A stretch of DNA of 64,000 nt from Streptococcus mitis. GTDB taxonomy: Bacteria; Bacillota; Bacilli; Lactobacillales; Streptococcaceae. Below are positions 9,133 to 18,677 of the stretch, piece by piece. Each line of letters starts with the position of its first letter. Position 1 is the first letter of the stretch. The stretch spans positions 62,001 to 126,000 of the forward strand of contig NZ_PKIE01000001.1 of the NCBI RefSeq assembly GCF_002860865.1, written 5' to 3'. Position numbers and translations under genes: made by a program. The notes under the pieces were generated by a model. The model saw only the letters and a list, made by a program, of their open reading frames with translations. It ran no database searches and was not told the DNA's origin.

Positions 9133-9390
9133 GAGCGATACGAACGAGTCAAATCGATGTTATTTGACGAGAGAGTTAGTAAAGCATTTAGCTAATTGCC
9201 TGATAGCGATTAGCGTGAAAGGATTAGATGCTTTAGTATCAAATCTTTCTAATAACTAACGGTAGGAAAGAGCGACACGAACGAGTCAAATCGATATTAT
9301 TTGACGAGAGAGTTAGTAAAGCATTTAGCTAATCGCCTGATAGCGATTAGCGTGAAAGGATTAGATGCTTTAGTATCAAACCTTTCTAAT
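9133..9390 (+). repeat. Tandem duplication of a 121-base stem-loop unit
   Basis: Two copies (9133-9253 and 9270-9390) with a 137-base period differ at four positions. Each contains three inverted repeats: GTCAAAT/ATTTGAC, TAAAGCA/TGCTTTA, and an inner GCTAATCGC/GCGATTAGC around CTGATA. In copy 1 the inner stem has T where copy 2 has C, changing a C-G pair to U-G and so keeping the stem. No reading frame of note. Not a BOX or any repeat I recognise. Confidence 0.8.
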
Positions 9391-9407
9391 GATTTGTATC
9401 TTGAGAA

Positions 9408-9515
9408 TTGAACACGCCTACAACTCTGTGGAAAAAGATAAATCTGCCTAGGAGCAGTCGCTCCGTCGTTCGATTTCCTATTTTCCTTTGAGTTGCTTGA
9501 CGGCTTAGTATCTTG
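9408..9515 (+). ncRNA. Structured leader module, copy A (before pnp)
   Basis: Begins TTGAACACG and ends CTTAGTATCTTG. It has an outer GCC/GGC helix, an AACTC/GAGTT helix, the internal GGAAAAAGATA...CCTATTTTCC pairing and a GGAGC/GCTCC hairpin. Two further copies with the same architecture but different stem sequences lie before dapB (61365-61477, 61478-61586). Compensatory changes in the stems support a real RNA. Function and family are unassigned. Confidence 0.65.
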
Positions 9516-9563
9516 ATTTTTGTAGGCAAGGCGTATAATTTCATCAATCCAAAGGGGATTAAA

Positions 9564-11777
9564 ATGACAAAACAAGTGTTTCAAACGACTTTTGCGGGTC
9601 GTGAGTTAATTGTAGAGACTGGTCAGGTTGCTAAGCAAGCAAATGGCGCAGTTGTCGTGCGTTATGGTGAGTCAACTGTCTTGACTGCTGCCGTGATGTC
9701 TAAGAAAATGGCAACTGGGGATTTCTTCCCTCTTCAAGTCAACTACGAAGAAAAAATGTATGCAGCTGGGAAATTTCCTGGTGGCTTTATGAAACGTGAA
9801 GGACGTCCTTCAACAGATGCGACCTTGACAGCACGTTTGATTGACCGTCCAATCCGCCCTATGTTTGCGGAAGGTTTCCGTAATGAAGTCCAAGTTATCA
9901 ACACCGTGCTTTCTTATGATGAAAATGCATCTGCTCCAATGGCAGCAATGTTTGGTTCATCCTTGGCGCTTTCTATTTCAGATATTCCATTTGACGGACC
10001 AATCGCTGGGGTACACGTGGGCTATGTAGATGGCCAAATCATCATTAACCCTAGTCAAGAACAAGCAGAGCAATCGCTCCTTGAATTGACAGTAGCTGGT
10101 ACCAAACACGCCATCAACATGGTAGAGTCTGGTGCTAAAGAATTGTCAGAAGAAATCATGTTGGAGGCTCTCCTTAAAGGGCATGAAGCAGTCAAAGAAT
10201 TGATTGCCTTCCAAGAAGAAATCGTTGCTGCTGTCGGGAAAGAAAAAGCAGAAGTAGAATTGCTTCATGTGGACGCTGAATTGCAGGCTGAAATCATTGC
10301 AGCCTACAACAGCGACCTCCAAAAAGCGGTTCAAGTAGAAGAGAAATTGGCTCGTGAAGCTGCAACTCAAGCAGTTAAGGACCAAGTTACTGCCGTTTAC
10401 GAAGAAAAATATGCAGACTACGAAGAATTTGACCGTATCATGCGTGATGTGGCTGAAATCCTGGAACAAATGGAACATGCTGAAGTGCGCCGCTTGATCA
10501 CAGAAGATAAGGTACGTCCTGATGGTCGTAAGGTCGATGAAATCCGTCCTTTGGATGCGGTTGTTGACTTCCTTCCTCGTGTTCACGGTTCAGGCCTCTT
10601 CACTCGTGGACAAACTCAGGCTCTTTCAGTCTTGACCTTGGCTCCGATGGGGGAAACTCAAATCATCGATGGTTTGGATCCAGAGTACAAGAAACGCTTT
10701 ATGCACCACTATAACTTCCCACAATACTCTGTAGGGGAAACTGGTCGTTATGGTGCACCAGGTCGTCGTGAAATCGGTCACGGTGCTCTTGGTGAACGTG
10801 CCCTTGCTCAAGTCTTGCCAAGTTTGGAAGAATTCCCATATGCTATCCGCTTGGTGGCTGAGGTCTTGGAATCAAATGGTTCTTCATCTCAAGCTTCTAT
10901 CTGTGCGGGAACGCTTGCCCTTATGGCTGGTGGGGTGCCAATCAAGGCGCCAGTAGCAGGGATTGCCATGGGTCTCATCTCAGATGGAAACAACTATACA
11001 GTCTTGACAGATATTCAAGGTTTGGAAGACCACTTTGGAGACATGGACTTTAAGGTTGCTGGTACTCGTGACGGGATTACAGCCCTTCAAATGGATATCA
11101 AGATCCAAGGGATTACTGCAGAAATCTTGACTGAGGCTCTTGCTCAAGCCAAGAAAGCGCGTTTTGAAATCCTTGATGTGATTGAAGCAACCATTCCAGA
11201 AGTTCGTCCAGAATTGGCTCCAACTGCACCGAAAATTGATACCATCAAGATTGATGTCGACAAGATCAAGATTGTCATCGGTAAGGGTGGAGAAACCATC
11301 GACAAGATTATCGCCGAAACAGGCGTTAAGATTGATATCGACGAAGAAGGAAATGTGTCTATCTACTCTAGCGACCAAGATGCCATCAACCGTGCCAAAG
11401 AAATCATTGCTGGTTTGGTTCGTGAGGCTAAGGTGGATGAAGTTTACCGTGCTAAAGTCGTTCGTATCGAGAAATTTGGTGCCTTTGTTAACCTCTTTGA
11501 TAAGACAGATGCCCTTGTTCATATCTCTGAGATGGCTTGGACTCGTACCAATAATGTCGAAGACTTGGTAGCAATCGGGGATGAAGTTGATGTTAAGGTT
11601 ATCAAGATTGATGAAAAAGGACGTGTGGATGCTTCTATGAAGGCTCTTCTACCTCGTCCGCCAAAACCTGAACGTGATGAAAAAGGTGAAAAATCAGAGC
11701 GTCTTCATCGCCCACGTCATCACAAGGACCACAAACCTAAGAAAGAATTTACAGAAACACCAAAAGATTCAGAATAA
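9564..11777 (+). CDS. pnp: Polynucleotide phosphorylase
   Basis: 737 aa from ATG 9564 with AAAGGGG upstream; the longer open frame from 9513 lacks one. PNPase degrades RNA 3' to 5' using phosphate. Two RNase PH-like domains flank a helical linker. A KH domain ([13 protein letters not shown]) and an S1 domain ([18 protein letters not shown]) follow, then a basic tail. It is preceded by an unusually long structured leader, so post-transcriptional control is likely. cysE follows after 14 bases. Confidence 0.97.
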   Translation: MTKQVFQTTFAGRELIVETGQVAKQANGAVVVRYGESTVLTAAVMSKKMATGDFFPLQVNYEEKMYAAGKFPGGFMKREGRPSTDATLTARLIDRPIRPMFAEGFRNEVQVINTVLSYDENASAPMAAMFGSSLALSISDIPFDGPIAGVHVGYVDGQIIINPSQEQAEQSLLELTVAGTKHAINMVESGAKELSEEIMLEALLKGHEAVKELIAFQEEIVAAVGKEKAEVELLHVDAELQAEIIAAYNSDLQKAVQVEEKLAREAATQAVKDQVTAVYEEKYADYEEFDRIMRDVAEILEQMEHAEVRRLITEDKVRPDGRKVDEIRPLDAVVDFLPRVHGSGLFTRGQTQALSVLTLAPMGETQIIDGLDPEYKKRFMHHYNFPQYSVGETGRYGAPGRREIGHGALGERALAQVLPSLEEFPYAIRLVAEVLESNGSSSQASICAGTLALMAGGVPIKAPVAGIAMGLISDGNNYTVLTDIQGLEDHFGDMDFKVAGTRDGITALQMDIKIQGITAEILTEALAQAKKARFEILDVIEATIPEVRPELAPTAPKIDTIKIDVDKIKIVIGKGGETIDKIIAETGVKIDIDEEGNVSIYSSDQDAINRAKEIIAGLVREAKVDEVYRAKVVRIEKFGAFVNLFDKTDALVHISEMAWTRTNNVEDLVAIGDEVDVKVIKIDEKGRVDASMKALLPRPPKPERDEKGEKSERLHRPRHHKDHKPKKEFTETPKDSE

Positions 11778-11791
11778 GAGAGGAGAAATGT

Positions 11792-12409
11792 ATGGGATGG
11801 TGGCGCGAAACCATTGATATCGTAAAAGAAAATGATCCAGCGGCCCGCACCACTTTGGAGGTTTTGCTGACTTATCCAGGTGTCAAGGCCTTGGCGGCCC
11901 ACCGTCTCTCACATTTTCTATGGAAGCATGACTTTAAGCTCTTAGCTCGTATGCACAGTCAGTTTTGGCGCTTTTGGACTCAGATTGAGATTCATCCAGG
12001 TGCTCAGATAGACTCAGGTGTTTTTATCGACCACGGTTCAGGCTTGGTGATTGGAGAAACGGCGATTGTTGAAAAAGGCGTTCTTCTCTATCACGGAGTG
12101 ACTCTCGGTGGGACTGGAAAGGATGTTGGCAAACGTCATCCAACCGTGCGTAAAGGTGCTCTCATATCAGCCCATGCCCAAGTTATCGGGCCTGTGGAAA
12201 TTGGTGAAAATGCCAAGGTCGGTGCAGCAGCAGTTGTCGTTGCAGACGTACCTAGTGATGTGACGGTTGTTGGTATTCCTGCCAAGATTGTTCGTGTTCA
12301 TGGAAAGAAAGATGAACCTGTCATTCACGAAGTCGAAGAAAAACGAGAGTATTACGTCAATAAACTCGAGCAGGCTAAAGAAGCCAGTCACAGATCGTCT
12401 GGGCTGTAG
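11792..12409 (+). CDS. cysE: Serine O-acetyltransferase
   Basis: 205 aa. It makes O-acetylserine from serine and acetyl-CoA, the first step of cysteine synthesis. A short N-terminal helical domain leads into the left-handed beta-helix hexapeptide repeats (HPGAQIDSGVFIDHGSG, then ETAIVEKGVLLYHGVTLGGTG), with the GKRHP loop typical of SAT. Co-transcribed with pnp (14-base gap) and the GNAT gene (11-base gap); cysS is further down the same strand. Confidence 0.95.
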   Translation: MGWWRETIDIVKENDPAARTTLEVLLTYPGVKALAAHRLSHFLWKHDFKLLARMHSQFWRFWTQIEIHPGAQIDSGVFIDHGSGLVIGETAIVEKGVLLYHGVTLGGTGKDVGKRHPTVRKGALISAHAQVIGPVEIGENAKVGAAAVVVADVPSDVTVVGIPAKIVRVHGKKDEPVIHEVEEKREYYVNKLEQAKEASHRSSGL

Positions 12410-12420
12410 AGGATACTTAT

Positions 12421-13305
12421 ATGATTCAAGCAAGAAACAAGTTAAGCCAAGAGGAGTTATCTGAGGCGAAAAACCTAATTAACTGTTGCCAAGGCTATGA
12501 TGGAACTTATCGTGATCCCTATCTCTCTAACATGCTTAATTTTGACCCAAACATGCCCGCCTTTTTCCTTTATTATGAAAAAGGCGAACTTGTTGGTTTC
12601 TTAACTGTCTATGCTGATGACCAAGATGTGGAAGTGACGATACTGGTTCATCCAGATTATCGTCGTCAGGGAATTGCGCGTGCTTTGTTTACTAGTTTTG
12701 AGAAAGAAACGGATGCTTTTCCTATTCATTCAGTCACTTTTCAGACAGAACGTATTTTTCTAGAGCGTCATCCTGATTTTGTCAGTAACTGGGGATTGGT
12801 CGAGGATGAAGAGACAGAAACTTGGTTGGGTAAGGATAGAAGACCATATCCGTTAGTAAAGCTTTCCAATCTTGAAGTTTTGTTAGCAGATAGTTCGTAT
12901 CAGGATCAAATTAGCCAATTAAAATTTCAGGCATTCTCAGAAGAGCATGAATCGAGACAAGTTGTGGATAGATATGTCGCTGAAGCTCTGAAGGATCCAG
13001 AAAGTCGCTTATATATTTTATTAAAAGACGGTCAGGTTATTGGGACTTGCACGGTAGATTTATCGACTAATACGAATTACTTCTATGGTTTAGCAATATC
13101 GGAACCTGAACGTGGAAAAGGCTATGGAAGCTATTTAGCAAAATATCTAGTCAACCAACTGATTGAGCAAAATGATAAGGAATTTCAGATTGCAGTAGAG
13201 GATAGCAACGTAGGTGCCAAACATTTGTATGAAAAAATCGGCTTTGTCAAACAGACGCAGGTGGTTTATCTGAATGAGAAAGGAGCAAGGGATTCCGAAG
13301 TCTAG
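12421..13305 (+). CDS. Tandem GNAT-family N-acetyltransferase
   Basis: 294 aa with two GNAT folds. The N-terminal one has VTILVHPDYRRQGIARALF (acetyl-CoA loop RRQGIA). The C-terminal one has FYGLAISEPERGKGYGSYLA (loop ERGKGYG) and ends with NVGAKHLYEKIGF. Substrate unknown. It lies between cysE and cysS in one direction, 11 bases after cysE. Confidence 0.85.
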   Translation: MIQARNKLSQEELSEAKNLINCCQGYDGTYRDPYLSNMLNFDPNMPAFFLYYEKGELVGFLTVYADDQDVEVTILVHPDYRRQGIARALFTSFEKETDAFPIHSVTFQTERIFLERHPDFVSNWGLVEDEETETWLGKDRRPYPLVKLSNLEVLLADSSYQDQISQLKFQAFSEEHESRQVVDRYVAEALKDPESRLYILLKDGQVIGTCTVDLSTNTNYFYGLAISEPERGKGYGSYLAKYLVNQLIEQNDKEFQIAVEDSNVGAKHLYEKIGFVKQTQVVYLNEKGARDSEV

Positions 13306-13387
13306 AGATATTCGGACTGAAATTTAATTGAACTCTTAGTAATGAAACTAACTGTTCTTGGATTTTAGCTTTCCTGACTATTATTTT

Positions 13388-14731
13388 ATGATTAAAATCT
13401 ATGACACCATGTCTCGTGATTTGCGAGAATTTGTTCCAATCGAGGACGGTAAGGTGAAGATGTATGTCTGTGGGCCAACTGTGTACAACTATATCCACGT
13501 GGGGAATGCCCGTTCGACGGTAGCTTTTGATACCATTCGTCGTTATTTCGAATACCGTGGCTACGAGGTTGCCTATATTTCCAATTTTACGGATGTGGAT
13601 GATAAGATTATCAACCGTGCCAAGGAAGAAGGGATCACGCCTCAGGAGGTTGCGGACAAGTACATCGCTGCCTTTCGTGAGGATGTGACGGCCTTGGGTG
13701 TCAAACCTGCGACTCGCCATCCGCGTGTGGTGGAGTTTATGACTGACATTATCCGCTTTGTGGAAGACTTGATTGGAAAAGGCTTTGCCTACGAGAGTCA
13801 AGGAGATGTCTATTTCCGTGTGGAAAAATCTCACAACTATGCCAAGTTGGCCAATAAAACCTTGGAAGACTTGGAGCTAGGTGCTTCAGGTCGTACCGAT
13901 GAAGAAACGGCTCGCAAGGAAAATCCGGTAGACTTTGCCCTATGGAAAACTGCCAAATCAGGCGAGATTTCTTGGGACAGTCCTTGGGGACCTGGTCGTC
14001 CAGGCTGGCATATCGAGTGTTCAGTCATGTCGACAGAAATTTTAGGCGATACTATTGATATCCACGGTGGTGGAGCCGACCTTGAGTTTCCGCACCATAC
14101 CAATGAAATTGCCCAGTCAGAAGCCAAAACAGGCAAGACTTTTGCCAATTACTGGATGCATAATGGTTTTGTCAATATCGACAATGTCAAAATGTCTAAG
14201 TCTTTGGGGAATTTTATCACCGTACACGATGCCCTTAAAACTCTTGATGGGCAAGTACTTCGTTTCTTCTTTGCCACTCAACATTATCGTAAGCCTATCA
14301 ACTTTACGGAAAAGGCAGTGCGAGACGCTGAGACAAATCTCAAGTATCTGAAAAACACCTATGAGCAACCATTTACTGAAACTGTAGATGTTCAAGAGTT
14401 ACAGGACTTTAAAGACAAGTTTGTAGCAGCTATGGATGAGGATTTTAACTCAGCTAACGGTATCACAGTAGTCTTTCAAATGGCCAAGTGGATCAACTCT
14501 GGCAACTATGATGCAAGTGCTAAGGAAGCTCTTGCGGATATGTTAGAAGTCTTTGGAATTGTCTTTGTTGAGGAAGTTTTGGATGCAGAAATCGAAGCCT
14601 TGATTCAAAAACGACAAGAGGCGCGTGCCAATCGTGACTTCGCGACAGCAGACCAAATCCGTGGCCAATTGGCGGCTCAAGGAATTAAGCTCCTTGACAC
14701 CAAAGATGGAGTGAGGTGGACACGTGATTGA
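13388..14731 (+). CDS. cysS: Cysteinyl-tRNA synthetase
   Basis: 447 aa from ATG 13388 (MIKIYDTM); the frame extends to 13358 but the family start is here. It charges tRNA-Cys. Class I signatures: HVGN (HIGH motif) in YIHVGNARS and KMSKS in VKMSKSLGN. Zinc ligands are seen in MYVCGPTVY, GWHIECS and FPHHTNE. No good Shine-Dalgarno precedes the ATG. Its last bases overlap mrnC by 8. Confidence 0.96.
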   Translation: MIKIYDTMSRDLREFVPIEDGKVKMYVCGPTVYNYIHVGNARSTVAFDTIRRYFEYRGYEVAYISNFTDVDDKIINRAKEEGITPQEVADKYIAAFREDVTALGVKPATRHPRVVEFMTDIIRFVEDLIGKGFAYESQGDVYFRVEKSHNYAKLANKTLEDLELGASGRTDEETARKENPVDFALWKTAKSGEISWDSPWGPGRPGWHIECSVMSTEILGDTIDIHGGGADLEFPHHTNEIAQSEAKTGKTFANYWMHNGFVNIDNVKMSKSLGNFITVHDALKTLDGQVLRFFFATQHYRKPINFTEKAVRDAETNLKYLKNTYEQPFTETVDVQELQDFKDKFVAAMDEDFNSANGITVVFQMAKWINSGNYDASAKEALADMLEVFGIVFVEEVLDAEIEALIQKRQEARANRDFATADQIRGQLAAQGIKLLDTKDGVRWTRD

Positions 14732-15110
14732 TGTCAATCTCATTAACGGGATTGCGCTAGCCTTTGAAGGAGATGCGGTGTATTCTATGTATATTCGTCG
14801 TCACCTCATTCTTAAAGGCATGACCAAACCCAATAAACTCCACCAAGAAGCGACCAAGTATGTGTCTGCCAAGGCTCAGGCTCGCCTGATTGCCCTCATG
14901 TTGGAGGAGCAAGTTCTGACGGAAAAAGAAGAGGAAATCTACAAACGTGGTCGCAATACCAATAGCCACACAAAGGCTAAAAATGCTGATGTGGTGACTT
15001 ACCGTATGTCCACAGGTTTTGAAGCCGTGATGGGCTATCTCCATATGACTGAAAATCTGGAACGTCTTGAGAGCTTGATTTCTTGGTGCATCCAAAAAGT
15101 GGAGGGCTAG
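14724..15110 (+). CDS. mrnC: Mini-ribonuclease III
   Basis: 128 aa, GTG start at 14724 overlapping the cysS end by 8 bases, the standard Firmicute cysS-mrnC arrangement. A single RNase III catalytic domain without the dsRNA-binding domain; FEGDAVYSMYIR carries the active-site signature. In Bacillus it matures 23S rRNA ends, which is the expected role here. Confidence 0.93.
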   Translation: MIDVNLINGIALAFEGDAVYSMYIRRHLILKGMTKPNKLHQEATKYVSAKAQARLIALMLEEQVLTEKEEEIYKRGRNTNSHTKAKNADVVTYRMSTGFEAVMGYLHMTENLERLESLISWCIQKVEG

Positions 15111-15113
15111 GAT

Positions 15114-15983
15114 ATGATTGCAAAGGAATTACAAGACTGGTTTCCTGAGGCTCAGATTTTAGACCAACCTGTTGAGAAAGAGGGATATCTTACTCTTCCT
15201 TTAGCTTCTCAGCAGTGGATTTTGCTGGAGGAAGCTGGTCTCAGTGAGCGTGAAAAGCAGTTGGTTGCCCTTTTGACCCAGCAGGAGCAGGCTCGTTCGC
15301 TCAATCCTTGGTATTCTTTTTTGATTGAGGGGAAGGGACAGGCGCCGAAAACTTTTAAAAAGATTCAGTTGGTTTATTGTCATCTTTCCTATTTTCAGCA
15401 GGAAAATCTAGCTTCTTGGCTGGATATGATGCGGACTCTATTTCCTAACTGTCAGACAGTGCTTCAGGTCGGAGCTCAGGATTATGTTTTTGTGCTTCAA
15501 CAAGATAAGTATTCCTCTGTTCGTTCAATCTTATCTGATACGATTGAAGCAGTTGAGTATGACTTTGGTCTTCGTCTGTCAATCATGTTAGGTCAGGTTT
15601 GGTCTCAGACAGGCCATCAAGCCCTATCAGACTTGATTAAAACGGAGCGGGATTTATTTAAGATTTGGTGGCGTCAGGGTCACCAAGGTGTTCATGCTTT
15701 TTCTCAGCTCTATCTTTGGAGTATGGGAGAAAGACTCGTGGACTTGAAGGCAATCAAGGAATGTCTACACCAGATGATTTTGGATCAAGATCAGATTCAG
15801 GAAATCATTCTTTCTCTTTGGGAAAATAGTGCTGTTCTAACAAAAACAGCCCAGCAACTCTATCTGCACCGCAATTCTCTCCAATACAAGATTGATAAAT
15901 GGGAAGAATTGACAGGGCTACAATTGAAGGAATTGACAGATCTTACCCTGTGTTATCAATTGATTTTACCAGATATTCTCTAA
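15114..15983 (+). CDS. PucR/CdaR-like helix-turn-helix regulator
   Basis: 289 aa starting 3 bases after mrnC. The C-terminal ~50 residues (LTKTAQQLYLHRNSLQYKID, then KWEELTG) are the PucR-type helix-turn-helix. The N-terminal ~230 residues match nothing I can name. It is followed by its own terminator and then msmK. Regulation of sugar or other metabolic genes is only a guess from the family and neighbour. Confidence 0.75.
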   Translation: MIAKELQDWFPEAQILDQPVEKEGYLTLPLASQQWILLEEAGLSEREKQLVALLTQQEQARSLNPWYSFLIEGKGQAPKTFKKIQLVYCHLSYFQQENLASWLDMMRTLFPNCQTVLQVGAQDYVFVLQQDKYSSVRSILSDTIEAVEYDFGLRLSIMLGQVWSQTGHQALSDLIKTERDLFKIWWRQGHQGVHAFSQLYLWSMGERLVDLKAIKECLHQMILDQDQIQEIILSLWENSAVLTKTAQQLYLHRNSLQYKIDKWEELTGLQLKELTDLTLCYQLILPDIL

Positions 15984-15984
15984 A

Positions 15985-16022
15985 GTTTTGTGCAAGTTGC
16001 ACAGAACTTTATTATTTTTTTG
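15985..16022 (+). terminator. Terminator after the PucR-like gene
   Basis: AGTTTTGTGCA and TGCACAGAACT arms (one G-U pair) around AGT, then TTATTATTTTTTT. It ends the pnp-to-regulator run. Confidence 0.8.
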
Positions 16023-16041
16023 GTCACCTTGCCATAGAAAT

Positions 16042-16063
16042 GTAAAGCGTTTTCATCTATAAT
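16042..16063 (+). promoter_or_regulatory. cre site and -10 of msmK
   Basis: GTAAAGCGTTTTCA (16042-16055) matches the CcpA cre consensus at 12 of 14 positions and lies just before TATAAT (16058-16063). Binding there would block the promoter, consistent with glucose repression of sugar uptake. The -35 is weak. Confidence 0.65.
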
Positions 16064-16095
16064 AAAACTATCAAAAGACAAAAGGAGTTCACCTC

Positions 16096-17226
16096 ATGGT
16101 AGAATTGAATCTTAAAAATATTTACAAAAAATATCCAAACAGCGAACATTATTCAGTTGAAGACTTCAACTTGGACATCAAAGACAAAGAATTTATCGTT
16201 TTCGTAGGTCCTTCAGGATGTGGTAAATCAACTACTCTTCGTATGATTGCCGGTCTTGAAGACATCACAGAAGGTACTGCATCTATCGATGGCGTGGTTG
16301 TCAACGACGTAGCCCCAAAAGACCGTGACATCGCCATGGTATTCCAAAACTACGCTCTTTACCCACACATGACTGTTTATGACAACATGGCTTTCGGTTT
16401 GAAATTGCGTAAATACAGCAAGGAAGATATCGATAAACGTGTGCAAGAAGCAGCTGAAATCCTTGGATTGAAAGAATTCTTGGAACGTAAACCAGCTGAC
16501 CTTTCAGGTGGTCAACGTCAACGTGTTGCCATGGGTCGTGCCATTGTCCGTGATGCAAAAGTGTTCTTGATGGATGAACCTTTGTCAAACTTGGATGCAA
16601 AACTTCGTGTATCAATGCGTGCTGAAATTGCGAAAATCCACCGCCGTATCGGAGCTACAACTATCTATGTAACTCACGACCAAACAGAAGCGATGACACT
16701 TGCAGACCGTATCGTTATCATGTCAGCAACTAAGAACCCTGCTGGTACAGGTACTATCGGACGTGTGGAACAAATCGGTACTCCTCAAGAAGTTTACAAA
16801 AACCCAGTTAACAAATTCGTAGCAGGATTCATCGGAAGCCCAGCTATGAACTTCATCAACGTGAAATTGGTTGGTAGCGAAATTGTTTCTGACGGTTTCC
16901 GTTTGAAAGTTCCAGAAGGTGCTTTGAAAGTTCTTCGTGAAAAAGGCTACGAAGGTAAAGAATTGATCTTCGGTATCCGTCCAGAAGACGTGAATGCAGA
17001 ACCTGCTTTCCTTGAAACATTCCCAGAATCAGTTGTCAAAGCTACTATCTCTGTATCAGAATTGCTTGGTTCAGAATCTCACCTTTACTGCCAAGTTGGT
17101 AAAGATGAATTTGTTGCCAAAGTTGATGCTCGTGACTACTTGCAAACAGGTGCAACAGTTGAACTTGGATTTGACTTGAACAAAGCACACTTCTTCGATG
17201 TAGAAACTGAAAAAACAGTCTACTAA
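16096..17226 (+). CDS. msmK: Carbohydrate ABC transporter ATPase MsmK
   Basis: 376 aa. ATPase with Walker [10 protein letters not shown] (38-46), signature LSGGQ (136-140), Walker B FLMDEP (157-162), H-loop His194 and a C-terminal TOBE/regulatory region (~240-376), as in MalK/MsmK/UgpC. In streptococci one MsmK energises several sugar importers whose permeases lie elsewhere. That fits here, since no permease is adjacent. It has its own cre-controlled promoter and terminator. Confidence 0.93.
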   Translation: MVELNLKNIYKKYPNSEHYSVEDFNLDIKDKEFIVFVGPSGCGKSTTLRMIAGLEDITEGTASIDGVVVNDVAPKDRDIAMVFQNYALYPHMTVYDNMAFGLKLRKYSKEDIDKRVQEAAEILGLKEFLERKPADLSGGQRQRVAMGRAIVRDAKVFLMDEPLSNLDAKLRVSMRAEIAKIHRRIGATTIYVTHDQTEAMTLADRIVIMSATKNPAGTGTIGRVEQIGTPQEVYKNPVNKFVAGFIGSPAMNFINVKLVGSEIVSDGFRLKVPEGALKVLREKGYEGKELIFGIRPEDVNAEPAFLETFPESVVKATISVSELLGSESHLYCQVGKDEFVAKVDARDYLQTGATVELGFDLNKAHFFDVETEKTVY

Positions 17227-17240
17227 GATAAATGAAACTC

Positions 17241-17272
17241 AAAACACTGCTAGAAATCTGGCAGTGTTTTTT
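17241..17272 (+). terminator. Terminator of msmK
   Basis: AAAACACTGC / GCAGTGTTTT arms with a 10-base loop followed by TT. Confidence 0.9.
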
Positions 17273-17284
17273 GAGATTGCGTAG

Positions 17285-17310
17285 AAAAAACTCTCCATGT
17301 ACTTGGAGAG
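17285..17310 (-). terminator. Terminator of the amino acid ABC operon
   Basis: Read on the minus strand: CTCTCCA/TGGAGAG arms then TTTTTT, just past the last permease gene. Confidence 0.85.
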
Positions 17311-17318
17311 CTAATTTA

Positions 17319-17978
17319 TTATTCTGCAGCTTGTTGCCAACGTTTTGCTAGCATATGAGATAGGCTAGAAATGGCTAGGTTAAAGCTGAAGTAGATGAGG
17401 GCAATCAGGATATAAAGACTGAAGACCTGCTCTGGTTCGAAATAACGGCCCATGAGAATTTGGCTGGCTCCAAAGAGCTCTTGTAGGGCGATAACAGAGT
17501 AGAGAAGACTGGTATCCTTAATCACGGTTACAAACTGAGAAATGATGGCTGGCAACATTTTACGAATAGCTTGTGGAAGAATGATGTGGTAGAGGATTTG
17601 GGCTGAGGTGAATCCTTGTGACATTCCTGCTTCGTACTGCCCCTTATCCACAGCATTGAGACCGCCTCGGATAATCTCAGCCAAGGCCGCTGAGGTAAAG
17701 AGGGTAAAGGCTGTAATACCTGCTGGAGTGGACTTCATCTTGAACACTAAAAAGATAGTGAAAATCCAGAGGAGGTTGGGAACGTTACGCACAAATTCGA
17801 TGTAAATGCTGGAAATGATGCGCAAGATAGGATTTTTCCCATTTCTCATGACGGCTAGCACCGTTCCGATAAGGGTAGAGAGGACGATGGCAATCAGAGA
17901 AATATAGAGGGTCAAGCCAAATCCTTTAAAGATAAAGACTAGATTATCTGGGGTCAAAACTTCTAAAATGGATTCCAT
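17319..17978 (-). CDS. Polar amino acid ABC transporter permease
   Basis: 219 aa membrane protein with ~5 hydrophobic segments and the HisM/GlnP signature (EIIRGGLNAVDKGQYEAGMSQG, cytoplasmic EAA loop). It is the last gene of a four-gene operon (ATPase, binding protein, permease, permease), 9 bases after the other permease. The paired permeases form the heterodimeric channel. Confidence 0.9.
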   Translation of the reverse strand: MESILEVLTPDNLVFIFKGFGLTLYISLIAIVLSTLIGTVLAVMRNGKNPILRIISSIYIEFVRNVPNLLWIFTIFLVFKMKSTPAGITAFTLFTSAALAEIIRGGLNAVDKGQYEAGMSQGFTSAQILYHIILPQAIRKMLPAIISQFVTVIKDTSLLYSVIALQELFGASQILMGRYFEPEQVFSLYILIALIYFSFNLAISSLSHMLAKRWQQAAE

Positions 17979-17987
17979 AGTAACCTC

Positions 17988-18665
17988 CTAAAGTGAATAG
18001 GCTTTTTTGTTGGCTTGCTCCATCTTGCGACCAAACTGGGCAACAGGGAAGCAAAGGGCAAAGTAGAGTAGGGCAGCACCTAAAAAGGCTGGGATGTAAT
18101 TTCCGTTAAGTGCTGACCAAGACTTGGTCACAAACATCAAGTCCACTCCAGAGATGATAGCAACTGTAGAGGTATTCTTGATGAGGTTGACGATTTGGTT
18201 GGTCAAAGGAGGGAGAATGATTCGGAAAGCCTGAGGCAAGATAATCAAGCGCATGGCACTGATATAGGTAAAACCTTGCGACAAGGCGGCCTCCATCTGA
18301 CCACTAGGAATCGACTGAATACCTGAGCGAATCACCTCAGCGATATAGGCGCCGTGATAAAGTCCGACGCAGAGAACAGCTGTCCAATAAATCGGAATCA
18401 TGATGATATGATCACTGATAAGAGGTAGGCCATAAAAAACGATAACAAACTGCACCAAGAGGGGAGTGTTTTGGTAAAATTCCACAAATATGCGAGCTAA
18501 GATTCGCAAAATTGGACGTTTGCTGGTTGACATGGCTCCAAAGAAGATGCCCAAAACCATGGCTAGGATAAAGGATCCAATCGCTAGGGCAAGGGTGAAG
18601 AGGAAACCATTGAAAATTTGTCCAAAATCCTGAAAATAGGCTGTCCAAGATGATAAATCTGTCAT
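17988..18665 (-). CDS. Polar amino acid ABC transporter permease
   Basis: 225 aa, a paralogue of its downstream neighbour, with EVIRSGIQSIPSGQMEAALSQG as its EAA loop and five or so transmembrane segments. It partners the next permease in the import channel. 12 bases after the binding protein gene. Confidence 0.9.
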   Translation of the reverse strand: MTDLSSWTAYFQDFGQIFNGFLFTLALAIGSFILAMVLGIFFGAMSTSKRPILRILARIFVEFYQNTPLLVQFVIVFYGLPLISDHIIMIPIYWTAVLCVGLYHGAYIAEVIRSGIQSIPSGQMEAALSQGFTYISAMRLIILPQAFRIILPPLTNQIVNLIKNTSTVAIISGVDLMFVTKSWSALNGNYIPAFLGAALLYFALCFPVAQFGRKMEQANKKAYSL

Positions 18666-18677
18666 GGGGTGTCCTCC

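Noticed and set aside
9133..9390. Tandem repeats as a CRISPR array
   Set aside because: Only two long units of 121 bases with a 16-base link and no cas genes; they are internal stem-loops, not short repeats with unique spacers.
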